Notes: a model not told the origin generated them from the sequence alone. A DNA stretch of 36,958 bases from Pseudomonadota bacterium (GCA_029977665.1 JAPOKK010000007.1:1-36958), one strand, 5' to 3'; positions 20,084 to 28,791 are shown, counted from the first letter of the stretch. Translations and numbers: made by a program.

Positions 20084-21589
20084 TCAGGCGCTCGCCATCG
20101 GCAGCGCTTCCGGATGTCTGCGGTGGCCGCGAACCTGCTCGAAGCCGTAAGCGACGCGGAACATGGTCGGCTCGTCGTACGGGCGCGCGAGGATTTCCAT
20201 GCCGACCGGCAGGCCGTCATCGGTGAAGCCCGCGGGTACGGTCATCGCCGGCATCCAGGTCTGCGAGCCGATCAGCGTGTTGGTCGGGAAGGTGAGCGTC
20301 GTCCATTCGCCGGAATCGGTTTCGCTGCGGCGCGGCGGCGGTACCTGCGCAGTGGGATAGACCAGCGTAGCGAGACGTTCGCGCGCCATGATGTTGACGA
20401 CGAGCTGCATGAACGCCTCGCGCGCCGCGTAGGCGCGGTGGTACGCCATGTCGTCCAGCGGCGCGTCCGGCCCGGCCGCGATGCCCTCGAGCAGATCCAG
20501 TTTCGGATGGTAGCGCCCCGACGCCACGATCGCCTGCACAGATCGGGCCGGCGCGTCGACACGCTCGGCGAGGAACGCGTCGATGTCGAATTTCGACTTC
20601 AGCAGGTACAGCGAGGTGTCGACCAGCCATTGACCGAGATCGGGGATCTCGACGTCGACGAGCGTGGCGCCGCCAGCGCGGAGTTCTGCGAGTGCGCCGT
20701 CGAGCACGCCGTTGACGGCGGCGGCCGCGGGCAGCGACGCGCTACCGAAGGCATTGCGCACGACGCCGATGCGCATGCCGGCGAGACCGTCCGGCCCCAG
20801 CGCGGGCAGGTAGGATGCCGGCGCGCGGCCGATGCCGTGGACACAGGTCAGCGGATCGGCCGGGTCGTAGCCGGCGAGCGCCGAAAAAAGCCGCGCCGCG
20901 TCCTCGACGCTGCGAGTCATGGGGCCGATCGTGTCCTGCACGCCGACCAGCGGGTTGCAGCCCTTGCGGCTGATCATGCCGGGCGTCGAGCGCACGCCGA
21001 CGAGGTTGCAGAACGACGCCGGCAAGCGCACCGAGCCGCCGCAGTCGGTGCCCAGCCCGATCGGCGCGAACGATGCGGCGACCGCCGCACCCGTGCCACT
21101 GCTCGAACCGCCGGGGTCGCAATCGAGGCGATACGGGTTCTTGGTCTCGCCGCTGCGCGAGGAATAGGCGAACCACGACGTCGCCCAGTCCGGCAGCGTC
21201 GTCTTGGCGAGGATCACGGCGCCGGCGGCGCGCAGCTTGGCGACGACCGTGGCGTCTTCCCGCGCCATGTAATCGGCGAACACCTCGGAGCCGAACGAGG
21301 TCGGCATGTCCGTCGTCTCCAGGCAGTCCTTGATGACGACCGGGATGCCGTGCAGGGGACCGCTCAACGCGCCGCTCGCGGCGAAGCGCTTGTCGAGTGC
21401 GCGGGCCTGCGCCGCGGCCTGCTCGTTCAGGGTGACGACGGCGTTGAGCTTCGCGCCCGACTGGTCGTGCGCGGCAATCTGCGCCGTGAAAGCCTGCACG
21501 AGTTGCTCGGCGCTCGTCTCGCCGCCGCGCATGGCGGCGTGAAGCTGCGCGATCGTGGCGTCCTGCAAGCGGGGTTCGATCTGAGCCAT
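20084..21589 (-). CDS. amidase signature family amidase
   Basis: A 501-aa amidase-signature hydrolase. The Ser-cisSer-Lys triad is visible: Lys87 in PVVIKDCLET, the cis-serine in PGGSSSGTGAAVA (Ser162/163) and the nucleophile Ser186 in GTDCGGSVRLPA. The ORF is full length, with the normal C-terminal substrate-binding region (PTAQVPPP, PAMTVPAGF). The ATG at 21589 follows GGGAG at 7 nt; the track's 27 extra residues are unlikely. It hydrolyses a carboxamide or ester, but the substrate is unknown and the gene could also be an amidase of a GatA-like paralogue without GatCAB partners. It is divergent from the GMC oxidoreductase. Confidence 0.93.
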   Translation of the reverse strand: MAQIEPRLQDATIAQLHAAMRGGETSAEQLVQAFTAQIAAHDQSGAKLNAVVTLNEQAAAQARALDKRFAASGALSGPLHGIPVVIKDCLETTDMPTSFGSEVFADYMAREDATVVAKLRAAGAVILAKTTLPDWATSWFAYSSRSGETKNPYRLDCDPGGSSSGTGAAVAASFAPIGLGTDCGGSVRLPASFCNLVGVRSTPGMISRKGCNPLVGVQDTIGPMTRSVEDAARLFSALAGYDPADPLTCVHGIGRAPASYLPALGPDGLAGMRIGVVRNAFGSASLPAAAAVNGVLDGALAELRAGGATLVDVEIPDLGQWLVDTSLYLLKSKFDIDAFLAERVDAPARSVQAIVASGRYHPKLDLLEGIAAGPDAPLDDMAYHRAYAAREAFMQLVVNIMARERLATLVYPTAQVPPPRRSETDSGEWTTLTFPTNTLIGSQTWMPAMTVPAGFTDDGLPVGMEILARPYDEPTMFRVAYGFEQVRGHRRHPEALPMASA

Positions 21590-21717
21590 GTGCCGTCTCC
21601 CTTTAAGAGATGATTCTACAGCGCCCGGCGCCGGTGTCATCGTCGTGCGGTGCGGCGGGCATGCGCGCATGCCGTGGACGGATACGGGACAGGCATGGGC
21701 AGCGGCGCTGCGCTTTC

Positions 21718-21747
21718 TTTACTTGGCTGGACGGGCCACGGTATAAA
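21718..21747 (+). promoter_or_regulatory. sigma-70-like promoter upstream of the leader ORF and GMC gene
   Basis: TTTACT and TATAAA are separated by 18 nt in an unusually AT-rich patch of an otherwise GC-rich stretch, giving good fits to the -35 and -10 hexamers. Transcription would start near 21754, about 60 nt before the 23-codon leader ORF and about 130 nt before the oxidoreductase. Confidence 0.5.
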
Positions 21748-21813
21748 AAACGGTCGCGGGCTGCGCCAATCGTAGCAAGGGACCGCGGCAAACGGCGTAC
21801 GCGGGAGGGCGAG

Positions 21814-21885
21814 ATGAACGCAACGTTGGGGAGCGGGCCGATGGATCGTTGCGAGCGTCAGCCGCCGGCCGGAGCGATACGATGA
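21814..21885 (+). CDS. 23-aa leader ORF coupled to the GMC oxidoreductase
   Basis: A short ORF with a strong ribosome site (GGGAGGG, about 5 nt before ATG) that ends in an ATGA overlap with the oxidoreductase start at 21882. The 23-residue product (MNATLGSGPMDRC...) has one Cys and no obvious similarity to known leader peptides. It is too short for the track as a separate entry and appears there only as the tail of the frame-1 ORF 21610-21885. Its ribosome site is better than that of the main gene. Likely roles are translational coupling or attenuation; it could also be fortuitous. Confidence 0.5.
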   Translation: MNATLGSGPMDRCERQPPAGAIR

Positions 21886-23393
21886 GCGACGCCGACGTCA
21901 TCGTCATCGGTAGCGGCTTCGGCGGTTCGGTCGTCGCCGCACGACTCGCCGAGGCGGGTTTCCGCGTCACCCTGCTCGAGCGCGGTCCATGGCGCGACAC
22001 CGTCCCGGTGCGTTCGATGGGCATCGAGCAGCGCACGCCGCTGCCGCGAGGCCGGCAATTGTTCACGCGCCTGCTGCGCGCGGTAGGCGGCAACCGGATG
22101 CCCGGCGGCAGCATCAAGTTGAACAAGCAGGGCCTCTTTGAACTGTTCTTTGCCAAGGGCGTCAAGATTGCCTGTTCCTCGGGTGTCGGTGGCGGCAGCC
22201 ACGTGTATTCAGCGGTCAACATCCGCCCGCTGGCCGAGAACTACTGGGAAGGGCATGTCGACGACATTTCCGACGCCAGCATGTCCCCGCATTACGACGC
22301 GGTGCTCGAGCGCATGGGCTCGGAAACGCCGATGGCCGACCACCGCATCCCGAACACCTCCGCGGTGCGTTTCAAAGGCTCCGAGGCGATCGAGCCGGCC
22401 ACGCCGCCACCCGATCCGCGCATCGGTTACCTGCTGCCCGAGGATCCTGACAACCCGCAAAAGGTCGTCGATGCCAACGGCATCGAGCGTTACGAGGTTG
22501 ACTACCAGGCGGGCGAGGATGGCTTTCTCGGATCGCCCAAGGGCAGCAAGACGACGCTCGACTGCGTCTATCTCGCGCCAGCCATGAAGCAGGGCCTCGA
22601 GGTTCGGGATCTCGCCGAGGTCACGCGGATTGCCGGTCTTGGCAGCGGGGCGGGCTACCGGGTCGAGTTCATCGATCACCACGGCGGCGGCGAGCGCTCG
22701 CTCAGCGCCGAGCGTGTCGTGGTCGCGGCGGGAACGCTGAACACGCTCAGGATCCTGCTGCGCAGCCGCGAGACGGGTGGTCTCACCGGCATGCCGCGGC
22801 TCGGCGAGCGCTTCGGTACGAACGGCGATTTCTTCGGTTACTGGGACTACAACGACAAGGGCGTCGACCAGTCCATCGGCCTGCCGACGACCGGCGGGGT
22901 GAAGCTGAAAGGTGACACCGACTCGCCGGTGATCGGTGGCGGCGGGCTGCCGGCCGTCGACAGCTATCCGCTGCCGAAGCGGCTGAAGGCGCGTATGAAG
23001 CGCGCCTACATGATCGCGGGCCTGGGCGAGGACAACATGACCGGCAGGGCGAGCTTCCACAAGGGCCGGCTGCGCATCGAGTACGACCCCGACCAGAGTC
23101 CCATATTCGCGCGCCTACGCAGCACGTTCGACGAGATCTCGCGGCGCACCGGGCACAAGATCTACGCCCCGAAGACGCCGATCACCGTGCATCCCACCGG
23201 CGGCGCCTGTCTCGGCCGCAGCAGCGAGGACGGCGTGGTCGACAGCAACGGCGAGGTCTTCGACAACCCGGGCCTATACGTGGCCGATGCGGCCGCACTA
23301 CCGCGCGCCCCGGCCGGGCCGCCGTCGATGACGATCGCCGCCTGGGCCAATCACCTGGCGACACGGTTCATCGCGCGTCACGCGAAGCGCTAG
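21882..23393 (+). CDS. GMC-family FAD oxidoreductase, cholesterol-oxidase-like
   Basis: A 503-aa flavoprotein. The N-terminal dinucleotide-binding motif is VIVIGSGFGGSVVAARLAE (about 6-24). Further marks are CSSGVGGGSHVYSAV near the FAD/substrate interface and the C-terminal HPTGGACLGR with DNPGLYVADAAALP, which are those of the cholesterol oxidase branch of GMC enzymes. These oxidise secondary alcohols such as 3-beta-hydroxysteroids, or act as dehydrogenases on related substrates. There is no Tat or Sec signal, so it is cytoplasmic. The ATG at 21882 has CGGAG at 8 nt and overlaps the leader ORF; the track's start at 21849 is less good. Steroid chemistry would fit the acyl-CoA dehydrogenase downstream and the P450, but this is inference. 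Confidence 0.88.
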   Translation: MSDADVIVIGSGFGGSVVAARLAEAGFRVTLLERGPWRDTVPVRSMGIEQRTPLPRGRQLFTRLLRAVGGNRMPGGSIKLNKQGLFELFFAKGVKIACSSGVGGGSHVYSAVNIRPLAENYWEGHVDDISDASMSPHYDAVLERMGSETPMADHRIPNTSAVRFKGSEAIEPATPPPDPRIGYLLPEDPDNPQKVVDANGIERYEVDYQAGEDGFLGSPKGSKTTLDCVYLAPAMKQGLEVRDLAEVTRIAGLGSGAGYRVEFIDHHGGGERSLSAERVVVAAGTLNTLRILLRSRETGGLTGMPRLGERFGTNGDFFGYWDYNDKGVDQSIGLPTTGGVKLKGDTDSPVIGGGGLPAVDSYPLPKRLKARMKRAYMIAGLGEDNMTGRASFHKGRLRIEYDPDQSPIFARLRSTFDEISRRTGHKIYAPKTPITVHPTGGACLGRSSEDGVVDSNGEVFDNPGLYVADAAALPRAPAGPPSMTIAAWANHLATRFIARHAKR

Positions 23394-23632
23394 CAGCGGC
23401 TTGGGCCGTGGTCATGCTCACGCGCGCGAGAACCGCCGCGTGCAGCGACGACTGGGCGCACGCCTGCATGCGGCGCGCAACGAAGCCGCCTGAAACGAAC
23501 ATGCACTGCCGCGCGTGTCTCCTGACCGTGCAGTAGTCGGCGCCGCATGACCGGATTTCGGCGGCATGACGCGTGATGCCGTAACGGCACGGGCGCGGTG
23601 GCCGACTCCGCGCTACGCAATGGAGAAGTACG

Positions 23633-24784
23633 ATGTTCGTATGTCCGAGCGAAGATGAAGCCATCTACTGCGAATCACTCGAGAAGCTGCTGCGCGATGT
23701 CGCCCCCGTGCAACGCGTGCAGGCGCTCGACAACGCCAAGGCATTCGACTTCGAGCTGCACGCGGCGATGGCCGAGCTCGGAGCTTGGGGAGTCGGGGTC
23801 GGGGAGGAACTCGGTGGAGGAGGTGGGGGCCCGGTTCTGCAGGTGATGACGCTCGAACTATTGGGGCGCCACGCTACCTCGATGGCCGTGTTCGGGGTCA
23901 TCCAGTACATGGCCAGCCGGCTGTTGCGCCAATACGGAAGCGACGCGCAGAAAGCGCAGTACCTCGCCGACCTGTGCGCTGGCAAACTGCGCGCTTCCTT
24001 CTGCATGACCGAATCAGGCGGCGGTACCGACATTCTCGCGACGATGAAGACGCGCGCCGTACGCGAAGACGGTGGCTGGCGCCTGACCGGTTCGAAGCAC
24101 TGGATCAGCGGCGCCGCACGTTCCGACGTGCTGATTGTCGTGGCGAGGACGGCCGAGCATCGGTCGCGCGGCATCTCGCTGTTCCTCGTGCCCGCGTCAA
24201 CGCCCGGCGTCACCGTCAGCGAGCTCGGTACTTTCGCGATCAATGGCTACGACACCTGCGCCATCACGTTCGACGAGGTCGTACTCGGCGAGGACGCGGT
24301 GCTCGGCACCGTCGACCAGGGCTTCATGCAGGTCCTGGGAACCCTCAACTCGGAGCGACTGAACGCTGCCGCCGTTGCTGCCGGCATTGGCCGTGGTGCG
24401 CACCGGCTGGCGCTCGATTACGCCAGGGAGCGCGAGGCCTTCGGGCGCCCGATCGGTCAGTTCCAGGCGCTTCAGCACAAGCTCGTGCATGCCGGTGTCG
24501 AACTCGAGGCGGCATGGACGATGACCGTCAGCGCGGCGCGCCTGGAGGAACAGGGGCGCGATGTCAGCGTCGAGAGCGCCGTCGCCAAGCTCGCGGCGTC
24601 AGGCGCGGGACAGCGGGCCGCGCAACTGGGCATGGAAGTAATCGGCGGGGCCGCCTTCGCCCTGGAGCTGCCGATGCAGCGCTATTACCGCGATATTCGC
24701 CTGTATTCCTTCGCGCCTCTGACCGACGACATGATCGCCAACTTCCTGGGGGAACGCTGGCTTGGTCTGCCACGCTCGTATTGA
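23633..24784 (+). CDS. acyl-CoA dehydrogenase family protein lacking the YEGT glutamate
   Basis: A 383-aa acyl-CoA dehydrogenase with the three-domain layout: helical N-terminus, central beta domain with CMTESGGGTDILATMKTRAV (FAD/substrate motif) and TGSKHWISGA, and C-terminal helical domain with LDYAREREAFGRPIGQFQALQ. It also has a run of six glycines at about residues 61-66. The catalytic base of medium/short-chain enzymes is the Glu in YEGT; at the equivalent place (RDIRLYSFAPLTDDM) there is no Glu. This 'FAP..D/NEM' ending with GLPRSY marks a recurrent subgroup, so the base probably lies elsewhere in the chain. A GGAG lies 7 nt before the ATG. Beta-oxidation of an unusual acyl chain is the likely role. 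The 239 nt upstream hold only small inverted repeats. Confidence 0.9.
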   Translation: MFVCPSEDEAIYCESLEKLLRDVAPVQRVQALDNAKAFDFELHAAMAELGAWGVGVGEELGGGGGGPVLQVMTLELLGRHATSMAVFGVIQYMASRLLRQYGSDAQKAQYLADLCAGKLRASFCMTESGGGTDILATMKTRAVREDGGWRLTGSKHWISGAARSDVLIVVARTAEHRSRGISLFLVPASTPGVTVSELGTFAINGYDTCAITFDEVVLGEDAVLGTVDQGFMQVLGTLNSERLNAAAVAAGIGRGAHRLALDYAREREAFGRPIGQFQALQHKLVHAGVELEAAWTMTVSAARLEEQGRDVSVESAVAKLAASGAGQRAAQLGMEVIGGAAFALELPMQRYYRDIRLYSFAPLTDDMIANFLGERWLGLPRSY

Positions 24785-24968
24785 ACCTGCGCGCGACCAG
24801 TGCTTTCGTACTGATAGGCCCGGGTGCGACTCGGCTACGATCGGCCGGTAGAACAGTGTTCAGGGAGGCCTCCGGTGGAGGTGGCCTGCGCGGACGCTTC
24901 ACCCGGGGGACGAGCGCCATGCATGCACCGAAAGGCGCGGCGGGTCGTGACCGGAAGCGAGAGTGACG

Positions 24969-25613
24969 ATGAAGATTCTCATCATCGACGATCATCCACT
25001 GCTGATTGCCGGCGTGCGTGATGTGTTGTGCTCGCTCGACGCCGACGTCGAGTGCGTCGAGGCGGGTAACGCCGCGGAGGCGCTGGAACGCTTGTGCGCG
25101 GAGGGTGACATCGATGCCGTGTGCCTGGATCTCAACCTGCCAGACGAACAGGGACTGGTACTCCTCGAGCGAATCCGCGCCAGCCGTCAGGGCCTGCCGG
25201 TTCTCGTTTTTTCGGCCATTGCCGACGCACCGGTCGTCGAGCGTGCGCTCGAGGCCGGCGCCGCCGGCTATGTCGTCAAGGCGTCCTCGCGTGGCGAGCT
25301 GGTCGAAGCGTTCGAGGCATTCCTCGCGACCGGACATTATGTTTCTCCCGCGTTGCGGCAGGCTTTGGAGACCTATCGCAGCGAAACGGCGCGTGCGCCG
25401 CGGCTCACGCGCCGTCAGCGCGAGGTGCTGCAGCTGATGGCGCGCGGCCTGAGCAACCAGGAGATTGCCACGGAACTCGCGCTCGTGGAGAGCACGGTGA
25501 AGGGGCACGTGTCGTGCCTGCTGGACCTGATGGGCACCGGCAACCGTACGGCCTGCGTGCAGCAGGCGTTTCGTTTCGGCCTGTTGTCCCCGCGCGAGGC
25601 GCTCGACACCTGA
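24969..25613 (+). CDS. NarL/FixJ-family response regulator (REC + LuxR HTH)
   Basis: A 214-aa transcriptional regulator. The receiver domain has the acidic pair (Asp7, Asp8), the phosphoacceptor Asp54 in VCLDLNLPD and the conserved Lys in YVVKASS. The C-terminal LuxR-type HTH is LTRRQREVLQLMARGLSNQEIATELALVESTVKGHVS (core SNQEIATELALVESTVKGHV). The start at ATG 24969 gives the standard MKILIIDDHP; the track's GTG at 24963 only adds two residues. It faces a hybrid histidine kinase tail to tail with 11 nt between the stops; this kinase is the probable partner although they cannot be one operon. The 184 nt upstream hold no gene. Confidence 0.93.
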   Translation: MKILIIDDHPLLIAGVRDVLCSLDADVECVEAGNAAEALERLCAEGDIDAVCLDLNLPDEQGLVLLERIRASRQGLPVLVFSAIADAPVVERALEAGAAGYVVKASSRGELVEAFEAFLATGHYVSPALRQALETYRSETARAPRLTRRQREVLQLMARGLSNQEIATELALVESTVKGHVSCLLDLMGTGNRTACVQQAFRFGLLSPREALDT

Positions 25614-25624
25614 AGCCGTTCGCG

Positions 25625-27373
25625 TCAGCCGATCGCGCGGCCGATAGCTTCGCGCAGGCGCTTGGGCGCGACGGGCTTGCGTAGCAGGGGGACGCCGCAG
25701 CTGGCCGCGGCGTCGCTGACCGCCGCACCGGGCTCGGCGCTCAGGAGCAGCGCGGGCAACGCGTTGTCGAAGCGGTCGCGTGCGGTACGGATGGCCTCGA
25801 CGCCGTTGCTTGCGCCCGCGAGACGATAATCGCTGATCACGATGTCGACCGGCCGGCGCTGCGCCTCGACTTGCGCCAGGGCATCGGCGACGGTCGCGCC
25901 CGCGCTTACCCTGCAGGACCAGTCCCCGAGCATGAGTGCGAGGCCTTCGCGAACGGGTTCGTTGTCTTCGATCAGCAGCACATGAATGCCGACGAGATCG
26001 TGCGGCGCATCGAGCACGACACGGGGTAGGTCAGCGGCCGTGCCGGCGGGTAGTACGAAGCTTAAACGTGCACCACGCCCTGCTGCCGAGTCCAGCTCGA
26101 TGGTCGTGTCGAGCAGACGACACAGGCGCTTGACCACGGCGAGTCCCAGGCCCAGGCCGCCGCGCTGATCGAGCGCGCGGTCGCGGACCTGGTAGTACTC
26201 GTCGAACACGCGGTCCTGATCGGCCGGGTCGATGCCGATGCCGGTATCTTCGACCGCGATGCGGACACCGCCCGAAACCGGTTCACTCACGAGGGAGACG
26301 CTGCCGTGCGCGGTGTTCTTGAGGGCATTGCTGATCAGGTTGCGCAGTATCCGCATGACCAGTACCGAATCACTTTCGATGAGCCTGTGCGCGGTCGTGA
26401 AATGCAGTGCCAGGCCCTTGCGGGCCGCCTCGGCCGAGAACTCGATGCGCAGGCCTGCAGCCAATGCGGCGAGATCGAACGTCTCGCGCCTGGCGTGCGG
26501 CGGTGCGTTGTCGAGCTGGGATATCTCGAGCACCGCATTGAACAGTTCGCCGACCGCCGCCAGCGAGCGCGCCGTGTTGTCGTAGACCTCGCGCTGCGTG
26601 CTGCTGGTGAGCCGCGCGCCGAGTGATTCGAGGAACAAGCCGGCTGCATAGAGCGGTTGGCGGACGTCGTGGCTGAGCGTGGCGAGAAAGCGTGATTTTT
26701 CCGCACTGGTGCGTTCGGCGGCATCGCGTGCGGCGGTGACCGCAGTGAGCAGGCGCAGATTCTCCGCCGCCAGGTGCAGGGTCTGGTCGACGGAACGTGC
26801 GTAATTGCGCGCCGTGACGACGGTGAACAGCATGAATGCGAGGGTCAGCAGCGTGAGCAGGGTTGCCGCTTCGCTGTTCGATCCGGCAAGGCCCAGCGCG
26901 GTCAGCAGGCTGAGCGGCACGATGAACGCGACGACCGCCGGAAAGTACATCGATACCGAGGCCACGGCGCCCCACGCGAGGCCCATCAGGATCAGGAGAA
27001 AGAGCGACAGGCGGAGCTGATCCGCGAGCGGCATGAACGTGAGCGCGCCGCCGCCCCAGAGCAGGCCGGCGAGAAAGAGATACACGGCGAGCGTGCGGAA
27101 CCAGCGCCGGATGTCTTCCGGCTCGCGCAACTCGCCCTCTGCCAAGGGCCGCACCGTGCGGTCCCGGGCCGCCATGAGGACGATGTTGAGCACGACCCAC
27201 ACGGTAAGCATGCCGTGTGCACCGAGTGGCCACAGCAGGGCAACGCAGACCAGCTGCAGGGCGAGGTTGCCGAGCCGCAGCGTGGGGCGCTGGCGCAGGT
27301 ACAGTGCCACGCGTTCGCGCTCGATGCCGGCCGCCGCGACTGTCTCGATGCCCGATGCTCCGTCGTCCTGCAT
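25625..27373 (-). CDS. hybrid sensor histidine kinase with membrane sensor and C-terminal receiver
   Basis: A 582-aa hybrid kinase. Residues about 35-190 contain five or six hydrophobic segments, probably an integral-membrane sensor without a large periplasmic loop. They are followed by a HisKA domain with His235 in LSHDVRQPLYAAG, an HATPase domain (N box NLISNALKNT, DTGIGI, GLGLGLAVVKRL) and a receiver domain with Asp515 in VISDYRLAG and the conserved Lys566 in LRKP. The HDVRQPL H-box is the variant seen in a branch of proteobacterial hybrid kinases. The ATG at 27373 has an AGGA at about 9 nt; the track's start at 27559 runs over unrelated sequence. The receiver may act as a phosphate sink or relay to the regulator encoded opposite. 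Confidence 0.92.
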   Translation of the reverse strand: MQDDGASGIETVAAAGIERERVALYLRQRPTLRLGNLALQLVCVALLWPLGAHGMLTVWVVLNIVLMAARDRTVRPLAEGELREPEDIRRWFRTLAVYLFLAGLLWGGGALTFMPLADQLRLSLFLLILMGLAWGAVASVSMYFPAVVAFIVPLSLLTALGLAGSNSEAATLLTLLTLAFMLFTVVTARNYARSVDQTLHLAAENLRLLTAVTAARDAAERTSAEKSRFLATLSHDVRQPLYAAGLFLESLGARLTSSTQREVYDNTARSLAAVGELFNAVLEISQLDNAPPHARRETFDLAALAAGLRIEFSAEAARKGLALHFTTAHRLIESDSVLVMRILRNLISNALKNTAHGSVSLVSEPVSGGVRIAVEDTGIGIDPADQDRVFDEYYQVRDRALDQRGGLGLGLAVVKRLCRLLDTTIELDSAAGRGARLSFVLPAGTAADLPRVVLDAPHDLVGIHVLLIEDNEPVREGLALMLGDWSCRVSAGATVADALAQVEAQRRPVDIVISDYRLAGASNGVEAIRTARDRFDNALPALLLSAEPGAAVSDAAASCGVPLLRKPVAPKRLREAIGRAIG

Positions 27374-27508
27374 GGTCTGTCGTCCTTGCCGTCCCGAGGC
27401 TGCCGGCACCCCGCGCCATGATACCGGGTGCTGGTGTTCTTCCGGCGTGGCTCGAGTGCACCCCGGCGGGGCCCCGGCAAGGCCCGCGGTCCTGAGCTGC
27501 CGCATCAG

Positions 27509-27896
27509 GTCGATGTCGTCGGTACGCCGGTCACGGTCACCGCCAGCTTTCATGTGCATGCCGGTTTCAGCCGTGATGACCAGGGCGTCTCGGCACAGTT
27601 CTCGTTCGTGGCTGGCGGATCGCTGAGCTTCAACATGGCTGCCGGCACCAACAAGGCGCGCAGCCCTGGAAGTCGGGGCGACCCTCGATTACCCGCAAGG
27701 TGAGCGCAAGCTCCGCGTCCAGGAATACCTCTGCAACGGCGTCTTCGACCTGCTCTTCCAGGCCTCGCAGGCCGGCATCAGTGGCTCCGGTGGCGCCTCG
27801 GTAGTGCTTCATGCGCGCGTTCTCCTCCGCGAGCCGGTGCGCGCTTGCCGATCTGCGCCGTGCCGGGGGTGTCCATCTGGCAAGGCCCGGGTTTGA
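27509..27896 (+). pseudogene. frameshifted remnant of an unidentified protein gene
   Basis: Two successive reading frames look coding. From 27509 one frame reads VDVVGTPVTVTASFHVHAGF and goes on beta-strand-like to AAGTNKAR near 27661. One base further, the next frame continues smoothly as ALEVGATLDYPQGERKL to a TGA at 27894-27896. Both stretches have the high third-position G+C of the neighbours, and the join fits a single extra base in CGCGCAGCCC. No start codon or ribosome site is visible before 27509, so the 5' end is missing too. I do not recognise the family. Alternatives are a sequencing error in a real gene whose start is obscured, or a chance frame; the first is credible. The overlapping 60-codon minus ORF (27630-27812) has a GGAGGAG ribosome site but poorer codon bias. 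Confidence 0.5.
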
Positions 27897-27926
27897 GCCT
27901 AGTCAAAGTTCTGGATAAGCGCGAAT

Positions 27927-27949
27927 CGGCCGCTACGCGTACGCGGCCG
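27927..27949. terminator. inverted repeat between the remnant and the MBL operon end
   Basis: CGGCCGC and GCGGCCG (7-bp arms, 9-nt spacer) lie between the end of the plus-strand remnant (27896) and the stop of the minus-strand MBL gene (27974). It is a position expected for a bidirectional transcription stop, but there is no T-run. Confidence 0.3.
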
Positions 27950-27973
27950 GCGATGGGCCGTACGCTTCGCGCC

Positions 27974-28768
27974 CTATTCCGGCGCCACATCGAGACGTGC
28001 CACCCGCCCGCGAAGATTCTCGTGTGCCGGCGGGTAGCGTTCCATCACCAGGGGATCGTGTCCCGGCACGATATGTTCGGGGGATTCGGCGAGCGCCCGC
28101 AGGGTGTTGTAGCCTTCGAGCATCTCGGCGAGGTTGTAGAGCACGGGGAAGGCGCGGTCACCGTCCATGTGGGCATAGAAATGACTGGCGTCGGAAGCCA
28201 GTACGACCCAGCCGCGCCGCGTTCGCACGCGCACGACCTGCAGCCCGCGCGTATGACCGCCGATGTGATGAACCTCGAGGCCCGGTGCGATGCAAGCGCT
28301 GCCGTCATGGAACGCGACGCGGCCGTCGAACACGTGGCGCACCATGCCCGAGACGTCCTCCGCACTGTAGCCGTGGCGCATGAGGTCGTGGCACATGCAG
28401 CGTCCCGTGGCAAATGCCATCTCGCGGTCCTGCAGATGGAACCGTGCCTGCGGAAACAATGGCAGGTTGCCCGCATGATCGTAGTGGAGGTGCGTCACGA
28501 TGACATCGGCGATGGCCTCGGCATCGATCCCGAGCGAAGCGAGCCCGCTGCCGACAGGTTGTACGAGCGTGCGCCCGCGGGCGCTGGCCGCTTCGGCATT
28601 GAAGCCGGTGTCGACGACGATGGTGCGCGCGGCATTGCGCACGATCCATACGTAGTAGTCGAGCGGCATGGGCACGTCGTGAGCATCGCCGCCGACGAAA
28701 TTTTCCCCCGAACGTCGGGCATGGTGGCCGTACTTGATGGCGTAGACTTCGTAGCTGTCGTCGTTCAC
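27974..28768 (-). CDS. MBL-fold metallohydrolase, lactonase-like
   Basis: A 264-aa metallo-beta-lactamase-fold hydrolase. The zinc motif is THLHYDHAG (His93, His95, Asp97, His98), followed by the later ligands in HHIGGHTRG, the bridging Asp in VLASDASHFY and the His in IVPGHDP. This ligand set and the size are those of the N-acyl-homoserine-lactone lactonase (AhlD/AttM) branch, which also includes many lactonases and thioester hydrolases of catabolic operons. Quorum quenching is possible but not shown. The start is a GTG at 28768 with GAGG at 8 nt. It is the last gene of a four-gene minus-strand operon, 23 nt after the CMD gene. Confidence 0.88.
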   Translation of the reverse strand: MNDDSYEVYAIKYGHHARRSGENFVGGDAHDVPMPLDYYVWIVRNAARTIVVDTGFNAEAASARGRTLVQPVGSGLASLGIDAEAIADVIVTHLHYDHAGNLPLFPQARFHLQDREMAFATGRCMCHDLMRHGYSAEDVSGMVRHVFDGRVAFHDGSACIAPGLEVHHIGGHTRGLQVVRVRTRRGWVVLASDASHFYAHMDGDRAFPVLYNLAEMLEGYNTLRALAESPEHIVPGHDPLVMERYPPAHENLRGRVARLDVAPE

Positions 28769-28791
28769 AGCGACACCTCGGTTGATGTGTA

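Noticed and set aside
20114-21613. 499-aa plus-strand ORF antisense to the amidase
   Set aside because: It is Arg/Ala-rich shadow sequence of a GC-rich gene, while the minus strand has the full amidase signature.
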